Below, in pieces: positions 53,981 through 62,229 of a stretch of DNA of 64,000 nucleotides. Source of the DNA: JABSSA01 sp039960995 (GTDB taxonomy: Bacteria > Pseudomonadota > Alphaproteobacteria > Rhodobacterales > Rhodobacteraceae); contig JBDVKF010000005.1 of NCBI GenBank assembly GCA_039960995.1, positions 16,571-80,570 of the forward strand, written 5' to 3'. A program made the translations under genes and the position numbers. The notes below the pieces were generated by a model that saw only the letters and a program-made list of their open reading frames with translations, did not search any database and was not told where the DNA came from. The first letter of the stretch is position 1. Each line of letters starts with the position of its first letter.

Positions 53981-54679
53981 TTAGCCTTTAGCCAATTCTT
54001 TGGCCTGATTGATCCAGTCTTCACGCTCGATCCGGCCTTTGAACGAAAGTTTCTCGTCCATAGCAGCAACATCGTCTGCCGTCCACGCCGCGATTTGTGC
54101 GAATGTGGTGACGTCGTTTGCGTGCAGCTTCTTCTCAAGCGCGGGGCCCACACCTGACAAACGCTTAAGATCGTCCGCGCCTGCTTCTGCCTTAGCGGCT
54201 TTCTTCGGCGCTTCTTTCTTAGCGGCTGCTTTAGGAGCGGCCTTCGGTGCTTCTGCTTTAGGAGCTTCAGCCTTTTTCTTTGCCGGTGCTTTCTTAGGAG
54301 CAGCTGCAACAACTGCTGCAACGCCAGCACCACCAACAGCGGCCATGACACCGGACTTGTCTGCGCCCTTTGTCAGAATGTCAGTCACGCGCAGCAAAGT
54401 CAGTTGCTGACGGTGGCCTTTCGTCCGCTTGGACGAGTGCTTACGACGACGACGCACAAAGTTGATAACTTTCTCGCCTTTGATCTGGCCAAGAACTTCT
54501 GCCTGAACGCCAGCGCCTGCCACGAAGGGCGCGCCAACAACGGGACTGTCGCCACCGATCATCAAAACGTCATTGAATTGAACCTTGTCGCCTTCGGCTG
54601 CTGCAAGTTTTTCAACGCGGAGCGTGTCGCCCGCCTCTACTTTGTACTGCTTGCCGCCGGTTTTTAGAACCGCGAACAT
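53981..54679 (-). CDS. rplU: 50S ribosomal protein L21 with long C-terminal extension
   Basis: The first 103 or so residues are normal L21 (VLKTGGKQYKVEAGD; YRRRRKHSSKRTKGHRQQLT-like core near 75-95). The protein then runs on to 232 residues. First comes an Ala/Lys/Pro-rich linker (residues about 110-165), then a helix-hairpin-helix module, LKRLSGVGPALEKKLHANDV near 172, and a C-terminal LSFKGRIEREDWINQAKEL. The extension is in frame and ends with a normal stop. Similar HhH tails occur in other alphaproteobacterial proteins. Confidence 0.95.
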   Translation of the reverse strand: MFAVLKTGGKQYKVEAGDTLRVEKLAAAEGDKVQFNDVLMIGGDSPVVGAPFVAGAGVQAEVLGQIKGEKVINFVRRRRKHSSKRTKGHRQQLTLLRVTDILTKGADKSGVMAAVGGAGVAAVVAAAPKKAPAKKKAEAPKAEAPKAAPKAAAKKEAPKKAAKAEAGADDLKRLSGVGPALEKKLHANDVTTFAQIAAWTADDVAAMDEKLSFKGRIEREDWINQAKELAKG

Positions 54680-54777
54680 TGCGTCTTCCTTTGTCTCTCG
54701 CGTCTCTGTGGCCCTCCGGATGGAGTGTTCGTGGACTTGCGCCCGCCTCGGACAGCGTGCCCCGTAAAGGGCATGTG

Positions 54778-54809
54778 TTAAAACGAATGGGCCAGCACAT
54801 TGGCTGGCC
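54778..54809 (-). terminator. hairpin between the DUF2059 genes and rplU
   Basis: GGCCAGC (54790-54796) pairs perfectly with GCTGGCC (54803-54809). On the minus strand it is followed by CATTCGTTTT. It probably ends the DUF2059 transcript before the rplU promoter. Confidence 0.6.
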
Positions 54810-54854
54810 TCTACAGGCGGCGCTTATCGGTGCAATCGACAGCCAAGTCAAGTC

Positions 54855-55655
54855 TCAGATATCATTGACCTGAGACAGGCGTGCCACAAGCTGCCCGGTT
54901 GCGAACCCTATCTCTTCAAAGAGCGTCGCAAAGGCATAGAAAAGGGCTGTATCATAGGCCTTTCCAGTCTGTGTTTCCCACAGTTCGACATAGGTCGTCA
55001 GGTCAGCTTCATCCAGCGGGGAATAGGCGAATGTCAAAAAGGATTCCAACCAGATTTGGGTATCAATTCGCATTGCCTCTTCTGACTCGGCCAACAAAGA
55101 CTCAACATCTGACTTTGTAAAATCTGGCAGGCCCCCATCGATCTGGCCCAAATAGAATTGGCGCAAAGCTGACATTGCATCAACAATGTTGCGCTCGATC
55201 AAATCGCCTTCTTCTATCATGCGCAAAACAAGATCGGGCGTCCCTATCTGCGCCACTTGCTCCCTGACCAACTGCTCGACTTCGTCATCGAACATGACTT
55301 CCCTCGCACTCAGTTCTAATTCGACAATCTCTTGCCCCAACGCGCTTTCAAAAAACAAAAGCAAAGCTTCAACCTGTTGGTCGTCCAGCTTTTCCATCAA
55401 TAACTCTTCGAACCTTGGCGTCAGGCGTGCCGGGTCGTTGAGCTTTTTGATCGTGTCATGAAAGACAGGCCCGCCGTTCCCATCCAGAAAGTCGTCATCG
55501 ACAAAAACGGCGCTTCGTTCTGCCTCACGAGACAGCTGCGCAAGCAAGCGTTCAATTTGCGCAACTTCCATCAAGCGCGTGCTTAGTTCACTGGCCCAGG
55601 CCGGTAGCGCAATGAAGCAGGTAAACAGGGTTGCCGTAATAATCCTGTGCATCAA
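54855..55655 (-). CDS. DUF2059-like exported protein
   Basis: A 266-residue protein with a signal peptide of about 21 residues (TATLFTCFIALPAWA). It is rich in acidic residues and helices. The LMEVAQIERLLAQLSREAE segment and a conserved EELLMEKLDDQQVEALLLFFES block suggest DUF2059. It is paralogous in layout to the upstream gene, with which it overlaps by 4 bases. A periplasmic role is likely but unknown. Confidence 0.8.
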   Translation of the reverse strand: MMHRIITATLFTCFIALPAWASELSTRLMEVAQIERLLAQLSREAERSAVFVDDDFLDGNGGPVFHDTIKKLNDPARLTPRFEELLMEKLDDQQVEALLLFFESALGQEIVELELSAREVMFDDEVEQLVREQVAQIGTPDLVLRMIEEGDLIERNIVDAMSALRQFYLGQIDGGLPDFTKSDVESLLAESEEAMRIDTQIWLESFLTFAYSPLDEADLTTYVELWETQTGKAYDTALFYAFATLFEEIGFATGQLVARLSQVNDI

Positions 55656-56485
55656 AGTTCCTGACTGGGTTGAAGGCGGCTCATGGCGACTGCCAAAGCT
55701 TCGAACCGATTGGCCATGATTTCATACTGCACAGCATTCATCAGGTCGTATACCTTTTTCATTTTATCATTTTCCAAGGCCTTTGCATATTCAAGGACCT
55801 CTTCATCAGAAAAAGACTGATAGGTGAAGGCCGCACCCGACAACGCCGAAATGGCGAGGTTCTCGCGCATTTCATCTTCTCCTTCGGAAAGAGCTTCTCG
55901 TAAATCTGGTTCTTCCAACTGCAGTTCGATGACCCCTGCCCCAGCGGCGGCCATTAGAAACCGGACCTGAATTTCGCGAATAGCACGGATACCTGTGTCC
56001 GCGCTGTCCGACGCTGTTATCAGCCGTTTCAGGTATGTTTCGCGTGGTCCGCCGATCGATTGTAGACCCGAAACGATGGCATCCCCCATCTCACGTTTCA
56101 GGTCTTCATCCTCTTCCAGATGTGAATCATTTTCCGCAACGACCAAACGCGTGCCCAAATCGCTCGCGTAAAAATCGGCCGCGTGATCCAGCAATTCATC
56201 CGATAAAGTTTCTCCCAATATATCCAGTGCTAGGTCGTGCATCACATCGACACCAAACACGTCTTGGGTCAAACGGGTCCATTCCGACCCGAAGGCTTCA
56301 GCCTCCAAACCAATCATGTTTGGCGCGGATGAAGCAGACAGCTTGATACTTTCCAAAGCAACGTCAAAGCCTGTGACTTCCAAAAACGCCTCAAGGCGCT
56401 CTCGATCTGCTGCGTGCGCAAAATGGGCAAAAAGCAAGACAGGCAACAGTGTTACAGCGAATGTCAAAGAGCGGAGCCGATACAT
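55652..56485 (-). CDS. DUF2059-like exported protein, paralogue
   Basis: A 277-residue protein with a signal peptide of about 25 residues (TFAVTLLPVLLFAHFAHA). It has a helical acidic body, including LLDHAADFYASDLGTRLVVAEND near 95 and YQSFSDEEVLEYAKALEND near 230. The ATG at 56485 was chosen because it begins the signal peptide; the frame extends to 56572. It is the first gene of a two-gene operon of related proteins, probably from tandem duplication. Confidence 0.8.
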   Translation of the reverse strand: MYRLRSLTFAVTLLPVLLFAHFAHAADRERLEAFLEVTGFDVALESIKLSASSAPNMIGLEAEAFGSEWTRLTQDVFGVDVMHDLALDILGETLSDELLDHAADFYASDLGTRLVVAENDSHLEEDEDLKREMGDAIVSGLQSIGGPRETYLKRLITASDSADTGIRAIREIQVRFLMAAAGAGVIELQLEEPDLREALSEGEDEMRENLAISALSGAAFTYQSFSDEEVLEYAKALENDKMKKVYDLMNAVQYEIMANRFEALAVAMSRLQPSQEL

Positions 56486-56628
56486 ACAATTCCTCGCAGC
56501 TTGTTTGTGATCTAGATTAAGCAATTGTTCCGTTACGTCCAATAAATTTAGGGTGCTTTGCTCAGATCGCAAATATGGGCCTTGTCAGGCCAGTGGGCAA
56601 CGACTAAACGGGCGCATCAGACCCCCGC

Positions 56629-56718
56629 GGAGAGGTGCCGGAGTGGTCGAACGGGGCGGTCTCGAAAACCGTTGTGGGTGCAAGCCCACCCAGGGTTCGA
56701 ATCCCTGTCTCTCCGCCA
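56629..56718 (+). tRNA. tRNA-Ser (anticodon CGA)
   Basis: A 90-base class II tRNA including encoded CCA. The acceptor arm GGAGAGG pairs with TCTCTCC, the anticodon loop CTCGAAA has CGA at positions 34-36 and sits in a CGGT/ACCG stem, a long variable arm follows (GTGGGTGCAAGCCCAC), and the T arm is AGGG-TTCGAAT-CCCT. It reads UCG codons. Its 3' end is the presumed integration site of the island that follows. Confidence 0.97.
56705..56718 (+). repeat. att direct repeat, proximal (attL, within tRNA-Ser)
   Basis: The last 14 bases of the tRNA-Ser gene including CCA (CTGTCTCTCCGCCA) are repeated exactly at 63303-63316. A tyrosine recombinase gene lies directly downstream. This is the standard attL layout of a tRNA-targeted integrative element. 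Confidence 0.8.
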
Positions 56719-56848
56719 ACACCACCTTTCATGTCTTTTGTTTGACTTGCATAACATGGCCAAAATGCCTTGTTTTCATGTCTGGCATGGTCGTCCGAGT
56801 TTTGTTTGGATTTTACTGAGTTGCACTGATATACTTTCCTTGTGTGGT

Positions 56849-58057
56849 ATGGATGGTGGTATTTCCTTGGCGGTTCTGAACGGTAAACTGACAAAGAAGC
56901 TGGTCGATAATTTGGGACCGGGTCGTCATGGTGACGGGGCTGGTCTGTATCTCGTTGTCGACCCGTCTGGTGCGCGGCGTTGGATTGTGCGCGTCACAGT
57001 CAAAGGTCAAAAAAATCGAAAAGGTGCACCATTGCGGACTGACTTTGGTTTGGGCGGCGCTGATGTTGTCACCTTACATCAAGCAAGAGACCGGGCGCTT
57101 GAATATCGACGTATGGCCAAATCTGGTCTGAACCCACGCTTCAACGCACAACGCGACATCCCAAGTTTTGAAGAACTGGCTCGGCAAGTCCATATTGACC
57201 GCTTGCCCACATGGAAGAACCCCAAGCATGGGCAGCAATGGGTCAACACCTTGCGCGACTATGCCTTCCCCAAGATAGGGCGCATGCCAGTGGATAGCAT
57301 CGGGCAACCTGAGGTCTTGATGTGCCTGTCGCCCATTTGGACAGAAAAGCACGAAACAGCCAAACGTCTTGCGCAGCGCATCAAGGCGGTGTTGGATGTG
57401 GCGAAGTCCAAAGGGTTTCGCGATGGCGAGAACCCCGTCTTAGCCGTGCGTGACGCGAAGGTATTGCCAACTGTGAAGGCGAAGGCAAGCCATCATGACG
57501 CAATGCCATGGCGCGACGTTCCGGCCTTTTACAGGGAACTGAGCCAGCGCACGGCGGTTGCAGCCAAGGCGCTTCAGTTTACCATTTTAACCGCTTCCCG
57601 CACTTCTGAGGTTCTGGGAGCACGCTGGACTGAATTAGATTTTGAAACGCGCGTCTGGACCATACCCGCCAACCGAATGAAGGCGGACGAGCAACACCGT
57701 GTTCCTTTGACCGATGAGATGCTCGCAATTTTGGAACCGCTCAAAGCAATAGCATCGGAATATGTCTTTGAAGGGCAAAAGCGGCACCAGCCCTTATCAA
57801 ACATGTCCATGCTGATGTTGTTGCGACGGATGAGGCGCGAAGGTTTCACCGTACACGGTTTTCGCAGCACATTCCGCGATTGGGCCGCAGAAGCGGCTGG
57901 TGCGTCCCGTGAGGTAGCAGAAGCGGCGTTGGCACATCAGGTCGGGTCAAAGGTAGAGCGGGCCTATGCGCGTACGGACATGTTGGAGCGGCGACGGGGG
58001 TTGATGGGCAATTGGTCTTTAACCGTATCCACGAGAATTGTGGGGGAAAGTAGTTAA
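56849..58057 (+). CDS. tyrosine recombinase/integrase (DUF4102 arm domain)
   Basis: A site-specific integrase of about 402 residues. The N-terminal arm-binding domain has GPGRHGDGAGLYLVVDPSGARRW, split over residues 23-45. A SAM-like core-binding domain follows, then the catalytic domain with Arg in LTASRTSEVLGARWTEL, HGFRSTFRDWAAE near 340, and AHQVGSKVERAYAR with the Tyr nucleophile near 378. The ATG at 56849 was taken; TTG at 56867 would give the more usual start (M)AVLNGKLT. It lies 131 bases after tRNA-Ser. Confidence 0.93.
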   Translation: MDGGISLAVLNGKLTKKLVDNLGPGRHGDGAGLYLVVDPSGARRWIVRVTVKGQKNRKGAPLRTDFGLGGADVVTLHQARDRALEYRRMAKSGLNPRFNAQRDIPSFEELARQVHIDRLPTWKNPKHGQQWVNTLRDYAFPKIGRMPVDSIGQPEVLMCLSPIWTEKHETAKRLAQRIKAVLDVAKSKGFRDGENPVLAVRDAKVLPTVKAKASHHDAMPWRDVPAFYRELSQRTAVAAKALQFTILTASRTSEVLGARWTELDFETRVWTIPANRMKADEQHRVPLTDEMLAILEPLKAIASEYVFEGQKRHQPLSNMSMLMLLRRMRREGFTVHGFRSTFRDWAAEAAGASREVAEAALAHQVGSKVERAYARTDMLERRRGLMGNWSLTVSTRIVGESS

Positions 58058-58951
58058 ATGGCGCGCCGTACTCGTATGGTCAGAGGTAGTGGAAGTGGTC
58101 AGAAATATGACTCCCATCTGGGCTTTCGCGACTGGGATGCATTGAAAGCAGTTCTCCGCGAGCACGTTGAAGTTTCTGAAATTGACTTTGGTGAAGTTGA
58201 GCGAAGAGCAGGTTGTGCCTTGCCGACAAACACAATCGAAAATTTGCGTTCAGATTTTGAAGGACTTGCAGTTGCACAGTTGGCTGAAGTCTTTCCAACT
58301 CTATCAGAAAAATCCGAATTGTACTTCGGTTCTCCAAAAGCAGAGGTTGTTCCCAGAACTCACTTTTTAAAGCTTGTCAAGAAATTGGAGACTCACGCTG
58401 CTAACCTTAAGGTAACATTGGATGAATTAGCAGAATTTGATGTTTCCTTGGTGTTCCCACCTCGAAATACGCGAGACGAGTCGGAGTTCATTTTCAAACT
58501 TAGAATTTTTTTGAACCAAACACTGGCTGAGCATACTCCGTCGTTCGAACCTAACGAGGAAGATATGTCAGACTACCTTACTTTTAGACGAACGTTAGAT
58601 TATCTTGAAAAATTCACTGAGAAAAACAAGCCCTTTAACAATCATTATAATATAAGATGGCAAGAAGACACAGACCACGGGCTGTTTGAGAATTTGGTCA
58701 GACGGTGGGTAGTGGATTTAAGACGTGCTGGTTTTCCCATGTCTCTAACTGTCCCGACGGATGTGGCACCTGAATACGAATCCCCAATAATTGCAGTCCT
58801 GTTGTATCTTCAGGATGTATGGAATGACCTGATGGAGCCAGCGTCAATTGGCGGCACTTACCTATTACCGAGTTACTCGTACCGTAATATGTTGTATTTG
58901 GTTAAAAAAATTCTAGAAAGCCTCGTGTCATGGGACGAGATTTTAGTTTAG
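58058..58951 (+). CDS. uncharacterised island protein directly after the integrase
   Basis: I do not recognise this 297-residue protein. The N-terminus is basic (RRTRMVRGSGSG). The body is soluble and mostly helical with acidic stretches, and two Trp-containing segments stand out (NIRWQEDTDHGLFENLVRRWVVD near 198-220). It has no signal peptide or membrane helix. Its DNA is visibly AT-richer than the integrase, and it starts with no gap after the integrase stop (TAA then ATG). Direct coupling suggests cargo expressed with the integrase, possibly an anti-phage or maintenance function, but this is speculative. Confidence 0.75.
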   Translation: MARRTRMVRGSGSGQKYDSHLGFRDWDALKAVLREHVEVSEIDFGEVERRAGCALPTNTIENLRSDFEGLAVAQLAEVFPTLSEKSELYFGSPKAEVVPRTHFLKLVKKLETHAANLKVTLDELAEFDVSLVFPPRNTRDESEFIFKLRIFLNQTLAEHTPSFEPNEEDMSDYLTFRRTLDYLEKFTEKNKPFNNHYNIRWQEDTDHGLFENLVRRWVVDLRRAGFPMSLTVPTDVAPEYESPIIAVLLYLQDVWNDLMEPASIGGTYLLPSYSYRNMLYLVKKILESLVSWDEILV

Positions 58952-59065
58952 CGACGAATTGGTCTTATAAACCAAATTACTGCACTCGATTTTCTCTATT
59001 CGGATTATCCTTCGGGTAAAATCGAAAGTAACTCTTGAGCCTCTTTAATAACCATAGAGGTTCAA

Positions 59066-59278
59066 ATGATGACCAAAGTGTATGATTTAGACCGAATGTA
59101 CTTTCCTGAAGACCCTGAACTTCGTGTTCTGGGCAGCGTGGAAAAACTCGCCCAGTGGCGGCACCGAAACCGAGGCCCAGCGTTCATCCGCATCGGGCGA
59201 CGCATCGGGTATCACGGCACTGACCTGAATGCCTACCTGACCGCACAGCGCGTCATTCCAGACAATGAGGCTGCATAA
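59066..59278 (+). CDS. AlpA/Xis-like small HTH protein
   Basis: A 70-residue protein. The middle resembles an excisionase/AlpA winged helix: LGSVEKLAQWRHRNRGPAFIRIGRRIGYHGTDLNAYLTAQR (residues about 23-60), where FIRIGRRIGY is the wing and a D-LNAYL helix follows. Such proteins direct excision or regulate integrases. It lies downstream of the integrase and upstream of the replication-type genes on the same strand. The GAGGTTC before the ATG is a plausible ribosome-binding site. Confidence 0.75.
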   Translation: MMTKVYDLDRMYFPEDPELRVLGSVEKLAQWRHRNRGPAFIRIGRRIGYHGTDLNAYLTAQRVIPDNEAA

Positions 59279-59461
59279 TGAAAAGCCCCAACCTCGCATG
59301 CGGGGCTAGGGCCTTTCGAGCGACATCAACTGCCACCTTCAACAGTTCAGTTGATGCCACATGGAACCTTGCCCACGCAACCCACTTTGAGCGGCGCTTT
59401 CGCTGGTGTCCTGCCAGCAACTCCGTCCAACCTCTGAACATCCGCAAAGGACGCATTGACC

Positions 59462-59761
59462 ATGAATGACCATTGGCACAGCAACCGCACGCAAATTTTC
59501 TGGACCTGCCTTGCTTTGGCACAGGGTCGCACGATTAACCACATGCACGAGATTGGTGAGGTGAAGGGGTGGCGCTTGGGCGCAATCATCCACAACCTGC
59601 GTCACAACTACGCTTGGCCGATCCATACCGATTACAAGGGGCCGGAACGCATCGCGCATTATCGCTTGGGGCCTGACGTGAACGTGTCGGCTCTGAAGTA
59701 TCCACGCTCTGCCAAGGGCGTCGTGGCGGCTTTGAATGGTGCCGCGTGCGTTAATGGGTAA
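59462..59761 (+). CDS. small island protein, possible DNA-binding helix
   Basis: A 99-residue protein (ATG at 59462; ATG at 59456 also in frame). It begins NDHWHSNRTQIFWTCLALAQGRTINHMHEIGE, followed by VKGWRLGAIIHNLRHNYAWPI. This has a compact helical look like a winged-helix domain, as in small phage or plasmid regulators. It overlaps the next gene by 8 bases. Function is not recognised. Confidence 0.7.
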   Translation: MNDHWHSNRTQIFWTCLALAQGRTINHMHEIGEVKGWRLGAIIHNLRHNYAWPIHTDYKGPERIAHYRLGPDVNVSALKYPRSAKGVVAALNGAACVNG

Positions 59762-60248
59762 GAGCAACAAACGAAAGGGAGATGGGCAATACGCCCCTCT
59801 CACCTATGCCATGCTGAAAAGCGATGCGTGGCGCGAATTGTCCGGTGCAGCGGTTCGGGTGTTTCTGGAGTTGCATTGCCGTTTTAATGGCAGCAACAAC
59901 GGTCTGTTGACGCTTTCCTATGCTGAGGCGGCAGAGGTGTTGGGCATGGGCAAGGCGACGGTCCAACGTGCTTTTGCGGATTTGGTCGCGAAAGGGTTTG
60001 TGGTGCTGGAAAAGGAAGGGAACTGGTATCACCGCCAGGCCCATGAATGGCGATTGACCATCAAGCCCGTGCAACGCGCTAAAGGGAAAGAAAGCCCAAC
60101 GCATGATTGGATCAAATATGGGCTACAAAATTCAGAACGCGGTTCTGACGTGAAACAACGCGGGGCTGGTGTGGTTCCGTTTGAAAACCGAAGGGCTGGC
60201 GGTGGTTCCATTTCAGTACCCGTCAGACGTAAAAGGAGTTCAGGCTAG
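59754..60248 (+). CDS. helix-turn-helix protein, replication-initiator-like
   Basis: A 164-residue protein. The N-terminal winged-helix segment is YAMLKSDAWRELSGAAVRVFLELHCRF, then LTLSYAEAAEVLGMGKATVQRAFADLVAKGFVVLEKEG (residues about 55-92), as in RepA/DnaD-like initiators of islands and phages. The C-terminal 60 residues are basic and low-complexity (KQRGAGVVPF, SVPVRRKRSSG). It may start replication of the excised element. It overlaps the preceding gene by 8 bases. Confidence 0.78.
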   Translation: MGKSNKRKGDGQYAPLTYAMLKSDAWRELSGAAVRVFLELHCRFNGSNNGLLTLSYAEAAEVLGMGKATVQRAFADLVAKGFVVLEKEGNWYHRQAHEWRLTIKPVQRAKGKESPTHDWIKYGLQNSERGSDVKQRGAGVVPFENRRAGGGSISVPVRRKRSSG

Positions 60249-60681
60249 GGTTCTGGATCGGTACACTAGTATCACCACTCTCTGATATGTGGCGTGTGGT
60301 TTGGAACCGTCGCGTTCTGCAAGTTTCTAAATGGAGAGTATTCTGGAACACAGGCGGCGCGGGTTAGCCAAGTCTTTGGCGATGCTCTTCGTTTGACTAG
60401 TGCTTATTGACTGGCGATGACCGCTTTCTGCGCATCGACGACGTTGATATGTGCCGCAGCATCAAGCAAAATGGGCTCGAAGCTGCCGTTCGTTGCGGTC
60501 GCGAACGGTTCAGAAACCATTCTATGAGCTCAAGGTCTACTATTGGGACAGCCATAAAACCCTTTTCTTAGAATGTGTTTGGTTGGAAATAAAATAGAGG
60601 GCAAAAACGAGGCGTGCCGTGGTTCTACATTCCTTCCAGTCTGGGTGCACGGATAGTGGGAACACTTTAAGTTCTACCACC
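60249..60681. other. gene-free stretch inside the island
   Basis: No convincing gene, tRNA or strong hairpin is visible between the replication-type gene and the end of the minus-strand zinc-ribbon gene. Short frames here lack ribosome-binding sites and codon bias. Remnants of older cargo are possible. Confidence 0.5.
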
Positions 60682-61332
60682 TCAAATATCGTGGCTATCA
60701 AAGAACAACTGCCGTTCCGCATCATTCAAAAGGTTGCTGTATTTGCTGAGAAAAAAGTGATTAGCTTGGTTCTCGTAGCGCTCAATCTCGGACCGCTTGC
60801 GCTGATACGTCTGATGCCACATCCCTTTGGGCTTAGGTCCGATCCAATTTGCCATACCGGGTTCTACCCCGAGCGCCACGCGCAACTTGTTAGCGCGCCT
60901 TAGAGCACGGTCGTAACTGGGTTCAGATTGTGAGGTATAGGCGACGTTATAGCAATGACGGCATAAGAAATATTTGCCGCCCATAAACAGCTTGCCGACG
61001 CGACGCCCGCAATGCCGCCCGTTCACGACACCGGGACAAAGAAAATAGGGCCGTTGCTTGCCGTAGTGACAGTCTACAAGGGTAAGGGGCACGGTTTGTG
61101 TGATAGTCTCCCAATCCCCACCGTATTGCATCACACGGTAGTCTAGCTGAAAACCAGCGTTGGTTGTTTGATACCCTATACGTGCGACTTCTTCATCGTC
61201 CCGCGACCACACCCAAGTGCCCACGTGACCGATGCGTAAAGCTCCCTCTCGCTTCAAACGGTTCACATCCAAAGAACGGCATTGCTCTGCCTTTTGTTTG
61301 AAGCCGGGTCGTCCCGATCCATATCCGCCCAT
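60682..61332 (-). CDS. GGYGSGR-motif zinc-ribbon-like hypothetical protein
   Basis: A 216-residue protein beginning MGGYGSGRPGFKQKAEQCRS and continuing with LDVNRLKREGAL, a recognisable start of a widespread but uncharacterised family of proteobacterial genomes and islands. Residues about 103-140 hold paired Cys (FLCPGVVNGRHCGRR and YFLCRHCYNVAY), consistent with one zinc ribbon. The C-terminal part is basic and helical. The ATG at 61332 places the motif at the N-terminus; 61347 is also in frame. It is the only minus-strand gene in this part of the island. Confidence 0.8.
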   Translation of the reverse strand: MGGYGSGRPGFKQKAEQCRSLDVNRLKREGALRIGHVGTWVWSRDDEEVARIGYQTTNAGFQLDYRVMQYGGDWETITQTVPLTLVDCHYGKQRPYFLCPGVVNGRHCGRRVGKLFMGGKYFLCRHCYNVAYTSQSEPSYDRALRRANKLRVALGVEPGMANWIGPKPKGMWHQTYQRKRSEIERYENQANHFFLSKYSNLLNDAERQLFFDSHDI

Positions 61333-61347
61333 CTTGCCGCCCAACAT

Positions 61348-61718
61348 TTTACGAAATCTATAGGTAACTTGAGGGATACCTTAGGGTGATGACAGGCGCA
61401 AAGATTGGTTTTGACATTCTTGGGGGAATGTCCGCTGTTCGCAAGGCGGCCAAAACCGAGCAAAAACACTACCGGATTTTGTCAAAGGATATGGCACAAG
61501 GGGTTTTTTAAGCGCGGTGAAAATGGTTGCAATGACAAGAACTCCTGAAGCTGGTCAATGGGTTCTAGCCTTGGGAAAATATCTGATTTGCTGATGAAAC
61601 CGTTCCGGACTGGACGAATTGAAATGGAATCGTCAAAGTATGTCCCAATTGTAGCTCGTCATATTGTCAGCCACCGACTTTTGCTCGGGCTACGGACAAT
61701 AGTTGAAGGAAGAAACGT
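61348..61718. other. intergenic region between divergent island genes
   Basis: It holds the divergent promoters for the zinc-ribbon gene (minus) and the 127-residue gene (plus). A short CATTC/GAATG hairpin near 61418 and a 60-codon plus-strand frame at 61558 are present, but neither is convincing. Confidence 0.4.
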
Positions 61719-62102
61719 ATGGCCGAAAAAGCAATGGTAAAAGCTGCAGAAGGAATGATTGGTCACGTTTGGGAGCAAATTGTTGACTTGTCGAATGGGC
61801 AGCACTTTTCACGGTACGCTGACAGTTTTTCCAGCGAACCAGCTTGTTGCCCAAAATGTGATACGCCGCTCACTTTCAATCACCGAGTGGCCGCCGCATT
61901 GGCATTAAGTGCTCACGCTCGTGATAACTTTCAGCAATGGTTCGACAACCCACCGACACGGAATGAGAAGATAAAGGGCATAGTTTTGTGTTCGGAGTGT
62001 CAAAATTATACTCTGACCAATATGCTTTATGCATATCCAACATTTCCTGAAATGTTAGTGAGCCATACAATCGATGAAACCGATAGGTTTGCTGCTATTT
62101 AG
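61719..62102 (+). CDS. hypothetical protein with two CxxC pairs
   Basis: A 127-residue protein with CCPKCDTPLTFNH near 46 and VLCSECQNYTL near 92, together a probable four-Cys zinc site. Flanking regions are helical with many aromatic residues. The ATG at 61719 follows GAAGGAAG. No family is recognised. It is AT-rich and stands alone on the plus strand within the island cargo. Confidence 0.75.
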   Translation: MAEKAMVKAAEGMIGHVWEQIVDLSNGQHFSRYADSFSSEPACCPKCDTPLTFNHRVAAALALSAHARDNFQQWFDNPPTRNEKIKGIVLCSECQNYTLTNMLYAYPTFPEMLVSHTIDETDRFAAI

Positions 62103-62229
62103 GCCAGAAAATACTTTAAGGTGTTTAGCCCCAAAGCCGACTGCTCAACATGGCCAATATTCCGGCAGCGCCAACCTTATGGTGTAAACGAGCCGCGACT
62201 TTACTGTTCAAGTTCCGAACGAAAATTGA

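Noticed and set aside
59278..59469. 63-codon frame between the AlpA-like and the next island gene
   Set aside because: It begins in a terminator-like AGCCCC/GGGGCT hairpin, has no ribosome-binding site and a composition unlike its neighbours.
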